The position numbers and the translations under genes are program-made. From Straminergon stramineum (Eukaryota > Streptophyta > Bryopsida > Hypnales > Calliergonaceae): a stretch of 64,000 nt of DNA. Of the stretch, positions 59,412 to 64,000 are shown piece by piece (the stretch's first letter is position 1; each line of letters starts with the position of its first letter). Under the pieces are notes generated by a model that was not told the DNA's origin, made no database searches, and was given only the letters and a program-made list of their open reading frames with translations. The stretch is from NCBI GenBank assembly GCA_963920665.1, contig OY987265.1, forward strand, positions 11,103,001 to 11,167,000, in the 5' to 3' direction.

Positions 59412-62400
59412 ATGGCGGCCCTTATCCTCGCCATCGCCGTCATCCCAACAATCCCCACTTCCAATTCTCCTTCGAAACCCTCACCACCCCACTTCCCCAG
59501 CACATCCCCATCTCGTAAAACCTTTTTCCGTTCAAGAAATTTCAAAGCTCTCACAGTGCAAGCTGCTAAGAAGAACGGCGAACAGGAGGAGTCCAAGCCT
59601 TCGTTCTCGTTAGGCGACCAGCTGCTGGACTACATTGAAGGTGTGTGGGCGCCAAACATCTCATCAATTTCTCTGTTCCAGGATTCGGTTTGAAATTTGA
59701 AATTGATGAAGAAGCTCGGCATGTGGGGTCAGACAATGTCTGTTCTATGTCGAGCGAAGATGTACCAGTGGTGCACAGTCGGGGGGAGAGCAGAGATGGT
59801 CACATTCTTAATAATGTGGTGAATTTTGAGTGTGATTGTCCTGTTCCGGTTTGGTGTGAATGGCTGTTTTGAAGAATATCATGGATTTGTGAGTGTGTTT
59901 GAAGCTTTCAGCTGCAGATTTCGAATTTCAGGTTTTAACCGGTACAGCACCGAGAAATCCAAATTGGTGTTCATGTTGTTTCTGCAGTGGTATTTTAGCT
60001 TATTTTTGAGTTATTGATGTGGAGAATTTGTGTGTGTTCCATGAAGAGAATGTAGCAGTTGTATAAATTTCAGAGGTAGGGTCACCTGAGAAATACTCTT
60101 TCATTCTTGATAATGTGGTGAATTTTGCGTGTGATTGCCCTGTTCCGGTTGTGGTGAATGTTTGTTTGAAGAAATTCGTGGATTTGTGAGTGTGTTTGGA
60201 GCTTTCAGTTTCAGATTTCTCAGTTGCAGGTTTTAGCCCGTGAAAGGCGAAGAAATTGGTGTTCATTTTTTTGGCAGTGTTTTTTCAGAGTGTTTTTGAG
60301 TTGGTCATGTGGAGAGTTTCTTTTTTTGTGTGTTCTATGAAGAGAATATAGCCGCGGTGTACTTTTTCAGAGGTAGTGTCACCTGAGAAATACTCGTTCA
60401 TTCTTAAATATTGTGATGAATTTCGAGCGTGATTGGTCGTTTCTGGGTTCGTGTGAATGTGGGGTTCTGGTTGTTCTTCGTTGATTTGGTGATATCAAAT
60501 TTGGTCTCATATGAGTAATCCTTTTCTCGATATATTGGTCATTTTTTTACCATGAATTCTTGGTCCTGTAGGGGTTATGTAGTCTTTTGATATCACTTTG
60601 AGCCTCGAGGTTTTGGTAATTAAAGTCAAGGAGCAACTTTAATCTAGTTGTTTGAATTTTCATTTTGTTCTGGTGTAAGATTAAAATGTCTGGTTCCAGA
60701 TTTGTTACATCTTACTTCATCGAATGTTGTAGCTCGTTATGATTGCCTGCTCTGATTGCCTGCATGAAGGCACATGATTCATGAACTCATAGAAAGAATT
60801 ACAATTTGAATATTCCAGTTCTTGAACGTTTTGCAGGCGGTCCTAAACTGAGGAAATGGTATGGTGCTCCTGATCAACTGCCCAAGGATGGTAGTAACGG
60901 CGAACTAGACGAAGATGTGAAAGGTGACTTAATATGTCAAGATTACATTTTACTTTATTCTGAATCTTGAATGTGCTTTGGTGTGAAAATATTTACTGCA
61001 CTGTTTGGTGCACTCAACAATGCTCCTTTCATGGATGTAAGGGCCAAGATTTATGACGCTTTAGTTTTAATACGGTTCTAATAAGCTAGCTTTCATTACT
61101 GCTTGTTGGATATGGGCACATGACATCACTTTCTATGACTCCAGAACCCATTGAAGAAGAGGAAGGACCTCGTGACGCAGTGTTGGTCACGGACGCTGAT
61201 AGTGAAACTGGCCAGGTACTCAAGGATTCATGATTTGAAATCAACCAATTTGACTGATCGTATTGTGAAAACCATAATTTAGATGGGGCCAAATTTTGTA
61301 TCAACAGATTCAGTGAAAAACATTACATGTATTGGCCAAAAAATAAGTAAAACTGAACCAAGGAAACTACTTAAAATTACATGAGATTCCTCATATGTCC
61401 TACTCAAAACTGCTTAAAATAACATGAGATTCGATTTGGGCCTCTGGGTTCTTTAGGGTTAAAATCAGGATAGGACTAACCATATTGGAACGTTTTTTAC
61501 TTTACTTCTGTTTATGACAGTGTGAAGTCTTTGTGTGGTTCGAGCAATAACGTCAGGATCTACGTGGACTGTAGCTTCTGGTGCTCGCACTAATACTGAA
61601 GAGAATGCGTGTTCGTGCACTCGTACGAGATGCAAAAGCTGCAACCGCTGCATTCGGTCCTTACGTGGAGGTACTTTGACAAACTTGGGAAACAATTCCT
61701 TGAGCTCATGCCTTGGTTTTCACGCCGCATCTTTCATTGATACTCGGTTTTTGGATGGGGATGTATTGGTTGTGTTGGTTAAAAGCCCGTTGTAGGAGAC
61801 GTAGGTGATCCAACAAGCCTGAAAAAAGCGTTACTAGGGGTACGAGCAGTCATTTGTCCTACCAAGGTAAATCCCCTTTCTTTGATCATCTCTGTACCGG
61901 TTGTTAGGCTGACACCACACGACAGGTAACATGGAGCAATGAAACTTTGGAATTTCTCCAGGAGAAATATGCTAGGTCACCCTAGAGTAGGTATGAACTG
62001 GCACAATATTTTTCCAGAAATCTTGGTCTCCAATAGAATTTTTGTTTTCAATGAACTACCATTCACTACGCTGTAGTCCTTATTGAGTCTTTTTACTTCG
62101 AACTACGCAATTCTATTACCTTTTTTATTGACCGTGCCATTTTCTATGAAATCGTTTTTATATGTTCTAATAGTATGTATTTTGCGCGCATACTTTGTGG
62201 TGAAAAATTCTTTGCGAGTGACATTATGGCATCGTGTAAACTGTAAGCGGAAAGCCTAAATAGGGAATGCGATGTAATGCCCGGTATCTGTTTCTTGTCT
62301 CTCTATTGTCTTGTCATTACTACTAAATTTTTCAAACCTAAATCCAAGCCTTCAGTGTATGACTCATTGTACCTTTGGTTCATCCTACCTCCATCGTGGT

Positions 62401-63201
62401 GCCCAGAGTGGAGAAGCAACCAATGAGCTTTCTAGTTTTATTCCAGTTGCTGGAAGTATGGTTTTGTGCACCTTCTCTAGTTATCTCATGTGCTCTCTCT
62501 TATCTTTATCTTTTTCGTATGTTTCAGGTGGGTGCAATCGCTAACCGAACAGTTGTGAAAGGCCTAGAACACATTATCTTCATGTCCAAGGTAATTGTTT
62601 GAACGAAGTCATCCTGAAAGTAGCAGAAGTAACTTTTGGTGAATAACTGTTTTTAATTAGCACTGGTGCTAACGAATGTGCAAGATAGTAAACAGCATTT
62701 GTTGTCCTTAATTCCTAAAGGGCCCACTCTCATAATTTGAAAATGACCAATTTGGTTGTTCATATTGTGAAAAGTAAAATTCAGAAAGGGCCAAATTATA
62801 TATCACCAGAGTCGTTGAAAGACACTTATGGGTTGATGATAATTTAAATAAATCAGGTCAATAAAGATTCTTCACATAACCTACTAAAAATGCTTAAAAC
62901 TACGTGAAGCCTGATGTAGGACTTGTGGTCCTTCAGGGGTTTTCTTAGTCTGGATGCTGTTGTACTGAGGCTCTAGACAGGGAATGAATAACATTTAGAT
63001 TGCCAATGGAGTGACTGAAGCTTGCAGTTGGCTGCATGTAGGAATGAAGGTGGCCTAGCTGCGCTGTTTAAAGGGAATGACCGGCGACAGGCAGAGCAGG
63101 ATGAGATAGCCATTGCTGGCACTGGAGTTCCATACACAATCGTACGACCTGGAGCTCTTCGTGATGAACCCGGTGGTCAACTGGGCTTTCAGTTTGCTCA
63201 G
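59412..63201 (+). CDS. plastid NAD(P)-binding Rossmann-fold protein (3' end not seen)
   Basis: Seven exons are supported: 59412-59640, 60837-60923, 61145-61215, 61575-61670, 61786-61866, 62528-62590 and 63028-63201, giving 267 residues in one frame. The N-terminus has a Ser/Pro/Arg-rich transit-like region. FSLGDQLLDYIEGGPKLRKW is typical of a conserved plant chloroplast protein with an atypical short-chain dehydrogenase (NmrA/Tic62-like) fold. The nucleotide loop is degenerate (VTDADSETGQ, about residues 120-129), followed by RVRALVRDAKAA and GDVGDP. YTIVRPGALRDEPGG in the last exon is the usual substrate-site region. The C-terminal part was not found before 64000, so the gene continues beyond the window or is truncated. 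The function is not established from sequence. Confidence 0.8.
59801..60470 (+). repeat. about 300-bp tandem repeat in intron 1
   Basis: Two full units (about 59801-60100 and 60101-60397) and a partial third (to about 60470) each begin with a TCATTCTTAATAATGTGGTG-like sequence. They lie in the first intron of the Rossmann-fold gene. Confidence 0.85.
61240..61458 (+). repeat. F2 / TTAA-type element in intron 3
   Basis: It carries the F2 core (GTATTGTGAAAA, GGGGCCAAATTTTG) and ends GGGTTCTTTAGGG followed by TTAA (61459-61462). The left end is decayed. Confidence 0.5.
62712..62939 (+). mobile_element. short TTAA-type element (F2) in intron 6
   Basis: It begins TTCCTAAAGGGCCCAC after TTAA (62708-62711) and ends GTGGTCCTTCAGGGGT. 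The ends are inverted with mismatches; the right TTAA is decayed to TTTT. The core matches 61240-61458. It is non-coding. Confidence 0.6.
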
Positions 63202-64000
63202 GTTTGTTTGTTTTTCTCAAGACCACTGGTCTGAGTCTTCACTCTGTTTCCAATATTTGTTGTCCATGTGACAATTGTCTCCATGAGTGAAAGAAAGTTC
63301 TATAGGAAATCGAGCTAGAAAGTTGGGTGAAAAGTAAGCTGCCACATTGCGTGCGGGTATTGAGGATCCTGGTGGCGTCAAGGGTAGCACTTGCTATCTG
63401 CACCCATCCACATGGCGTAATTAGTAGAACTTACCCCTACAAACTCTTCTCAGTGTGGTCTCACGTCCAATGTTACTTTTTCTTCTTATTGAGGATCTCG
63501 AAATAGTGAAATTTCAGTTTGTGCCTCCGATGCAGTGCAAGTTATGAGTCTGTCCTCTTCGCCTAAGAAATCCTAGCCATTTTTCATCTTTATCAGCATC
63601 GTCTAGATTCGTTGCAGCAAAGTAATCAGTGTGTATAACTAGTGATTGGGACCAACTACATGCCGAGTATGAAGTGAAACTTTCCTCATCTTGTTTGTGC
63701 CATCAAAGATGACCCACGCCGACCAAGTAGCGCCAATTTTCTAATTGGGATATGAAGGAGTTTCAAATCAACTAACCTACTGTGTGCCCCACTTGCAAGG
63801 GAACTAATGGAGAGTTAAGTTTTCAAGTTATTTAATTGCTATCTAGCTTCTGCTAATTGGTTAGTATAGACAAAGCTAGCACTTCAAACCATTGGTGTAA
63901 GTGCAATTAGTTTATTTATCCAAAATCAGCGAGTTAGCTAGTGGCAATGAATGTAACCTCGTTGCAAGTTAGTTTGCGGGAGCTAACACTGATTTGCTAA
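63202..64000. other. probable intron or 3' flank, no exon found
   Basis: The donor GTTTGT at 63202 opens what should be the next intron. I could not find a following exon with the expected conserved C-terminal residues, so the intron may extend past the window. Confidence 0.4.

Noticed and set aside
1..64000. tRNA, rRNA or CRISPR-like arrays
   Set aside because: No tRNA-like arms with a matching B-box, no rRNA sequence, and the regular repeats found are LRR-coding units or intron tandem repeats rather than spacer arrays.

Overview
This is nuclear DNA from a land plant, most likely a moss. The genes have many short introns with GT-AG borders (one is GC-AG), sit in AT-rich intergenic DNA, and are surrounded by small transposons. 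The main lineage clue is an immune-receptor locus joining a protein kinase to an NBS-LRR; that architecture (PNL class) is known from mosses. The species cannot be told from the sequence.

Layout. (1) 2285-10802, + strand: an 18-exon gene for a plant RNA-dependent RNA polymerase of the RDR3/4/5 (gamma) type. All exon phases close into one 1217-residue protein. (2) 6627-12201 was tandemly duplicated to give 12202-17953. The second copy lost about 3.2 kb (exons 9-16), so only exon 8, 17 and 18 copies remain. It then received several insertions, including a 222-bp TTAA-flanked element (whose empty site is preserved in the first copy) and a 1.3-kb foldback element. (3) 18-22 kb: transposon-rich DNA without genes. 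(4) 22750-27167, - strand: the kinase-NBS-LRR receptor gene, carrying one frameshift and one nonsense codon. (5) 27-42.9 kb: mostly gene-free, with a likely terminal exon of a bHLH-type gene (30783-30968), a possible LINE 3' end, inverted repeats and TTAA elements. (6) 42940-48706: a complete-length Ty3/gypsy chromovirus with 361-bp LTRs and a TAAAT target duplication, broken only by point changes. (7) 52347-54985, + strand: a four-exon, probably plastid-targeted, spermidine-synthase-like methyltransferase-fold protein. (8) 57225-59189: a 2-kb element with arms of about 300 bp. (9) 59412 to beyond 63201, + strand: a plastid-type NAD(P)-binding Rossmann-fold protein whose 3' end is not seen.

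The most unusual theme is a recurring non-autonomous transposon family with ends CCCCTAAA... flanked by TTAA, a pattern like piggyBac. At least six copies have both ends recognisable here, and related shorter copies sit inside host introns. The window also holds several long foldbacks that could form dsRNA if transcribed, close to an RNA-dependent RNA polymerase gene; any functional link is only a guess. Genes here do not form an operon or an obvious shared pathway. Exon borders were derived by hand from splice signals, reading frame and family resemblance; no alignment or transcript data were available.
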